64,000 nt of DNA. Origin: Geosiphon pyriformis. Its lineage: Eukaryota; Glomeromycota; Glomeromycetes; Archaeosporales; Geosiphonaceae. Each line of letters opens with the position of its first letter. Within the stretch, counting starts at the first letter, position 1. The stretch spans positions 699,940 to 763,939 of the forward strand of contig JAAOMT010000239.1 of NCBI GenBank assembly GCA_016748015.1, in the 5' to 3' direction. The notes below the pieces were generated by a model that saw nothing but the letters and a program-made list of their open reading frames with translations, searched no databases and had not been told where the DNA came from. This document shows positions 63,235 to 64,000 of this stretch, one piece after another. Both the position numbers and the translations under genes were made by a program.

Positions 63235-64000
63235 TCACCTTTTTTGACTCTCAGGTAAATAGACTAATTATTTAAAAAGAAAGTTAAAATATGCAATTAA
63301 AGCAAATAAAATGAATCATTTTATAAATTAAATAAACAAACCTGTTGAAAAATTGACCATTTGAGCAGTTAAAAGACGACTTGTATAAACTGCTTCTGGA
63401 TGAATTGCTATCTTTGTTGTTGTCGAGTCATTTTTTGCTATTTTTCTTATGAGTCTATTTGATTTCCCAAAGTATATCCATCTTTTAAACCTATTATTAA
63501 TATTATTAAACTTATACAAAAGGTTAAGTTCCATAAACTTTTCTGTAAGTTCTCTAGCAGTAGGACGATTCTTAGAATTAGCATCCCAACACCTTTTAAT
63601 GAGTTTAGCAATTGGAGGTGGAATAAATGGGGAGGTAATATTAGGTCTTTGACCATTTAAAATAGCCATTATAAGGATTTCGTCATGAGGACAATCATGA
63701 AAAGGAGGTTTTCCTGTTGATAATTCCCATAATAACATTCCTAGACTATAAATATCACCAGCTGTTGTAAACTTTTCTCCTCTTAAAACTTCTGGTGGAA
63801 TTTATGGAATCACTCCAAATATCTTTTTTTCCTCTGTTGTTATTGTTGTTGTTGTTGCTTCATGGTTTGTAGGTTGACATAATCCGAGGTCTCCAATATT
63901 TACCCAGTTTTCCCTTATTTGTAGGATGTTGCCCGAGTGTAAATCACGATGAACCATACCAGAAGAATGAATTGAAGAAAGTCCAATAGCTATATCAGAC
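63235..64000 (-). pseudogene. TKL-type protein kinase 4, partial at window end, nonsense codon
   Basis: The last exon is 63235-63263 (YLPESQKR). The previous exon runs from 63342 past the window end. It has VHRDLHSGNIL, DLG, CWDANSKNRPTARELTEKF and AVYTSRLLTAQMVNFST. The PYIPPEVL motif reads P-stop-IPPEVL: a TAA at 63802-63804 replaces Tyr (a T-to-A transversion, unlike most decay here). It is the closest relative of kinase 1 (shared EATTTTITTEEKKIFG and 3' flank), in inverted orientation 54 kb away. If the stop is a sequencing error the gene is otherwise intact as far as visible. Confidence 0.82.

Overview
The window looks like nuclear DNA of a filamentous fungus, most likely an arbuscular mycorrhizal fungus of the Rhizophagus type (Glomeromycotina). 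This is inference, from very AT-rich intergenic DNA, short GT-AG introns of about 80-220 bp, repeated tyrosine-kinase-like (TKL) genes with N-terminal cysteines, aldo-keto reductase copies with ten short exons, and LINEs with an RRM/CCHC ORF1 and an endonuclease-RT-RNase H ORF2. No bacterial operon, CRISPR array, rRNA or tRNA gene was recognised.

Layout. 1-5960: a five-exon conserved gene (2162-4132, +) convergent with a five-exon WW-domain gene (4588-5739, -) whose first exons are 28-36 bp. 5960-22700: AT-rich DNA holding kinase 1 (7992-9260, interrupted by an N gap), a retroelement ORF1 remnant, kinase 2 (12713-14247, -), aldo-keto reductase copy 1 (15725-17603, broken) and two broken kinases. 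23300-26240: a conserved housekeeping island, END3 (23321-25271, -) divergent from LSM8 (25579-26239, +). 27240-35900: aldo-keto reductase copy 2 (28699-30443, frameshifted), a kinase relic and intact kinase 3 (34371-35871, +). 36004-38701: a decayed integrase-type DNA transposon with long terminal inverted repeats. 39490-55745: two nearly full-length but inactivated LINEs on the minus strand, separated by an AT-rich desert. 55750-64000: AT-rich DNA with a leucine-rich-repeat ghost gene, a kinase relic, aldo-keto reductase copy 3 (60213-61985, frame open but two catalytic residues changed) and kinase 4 running off the window end.

Two themes run through the accessory part. First, kinase and aldo-keto reductase genes recur together as a duplicated module (8 kinase loci, 3 reductase loci), usually kinase on minus and reductase on plus. 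Every reductase copy here is damaged by a different mechanism: nonsense plus retroposon insertion, an 8-bp deletion, or catalytic substitutions. Second, repeats decay mainly by C-to-T / G-to-A change. Most LINE stop codons fit CAG/CAA to TAG/TAA, TGG to TGA/TAG or CGA to TGA, and some 'empty' AT deserts contain recognisable, transition-bleached copies of the LINE 3' tail. The deserts are therefore probably ghost transposons.

The stable genes (END3, LSM8, the WW protein and the 2162-4132 gene) serve endocytosis/actin, U6 snRNA handling and probably nuclear functions. I see no pathway linking them. I did not find a clearly new multi-gene system. The most unusual items are the parallel decay of the kinase/reductase modules, the ATGA-overlapped LINE ORFs, a microinversion inside a kinase pseudogene, and the transposon with an empty-site counterpart elsewhere in the window.
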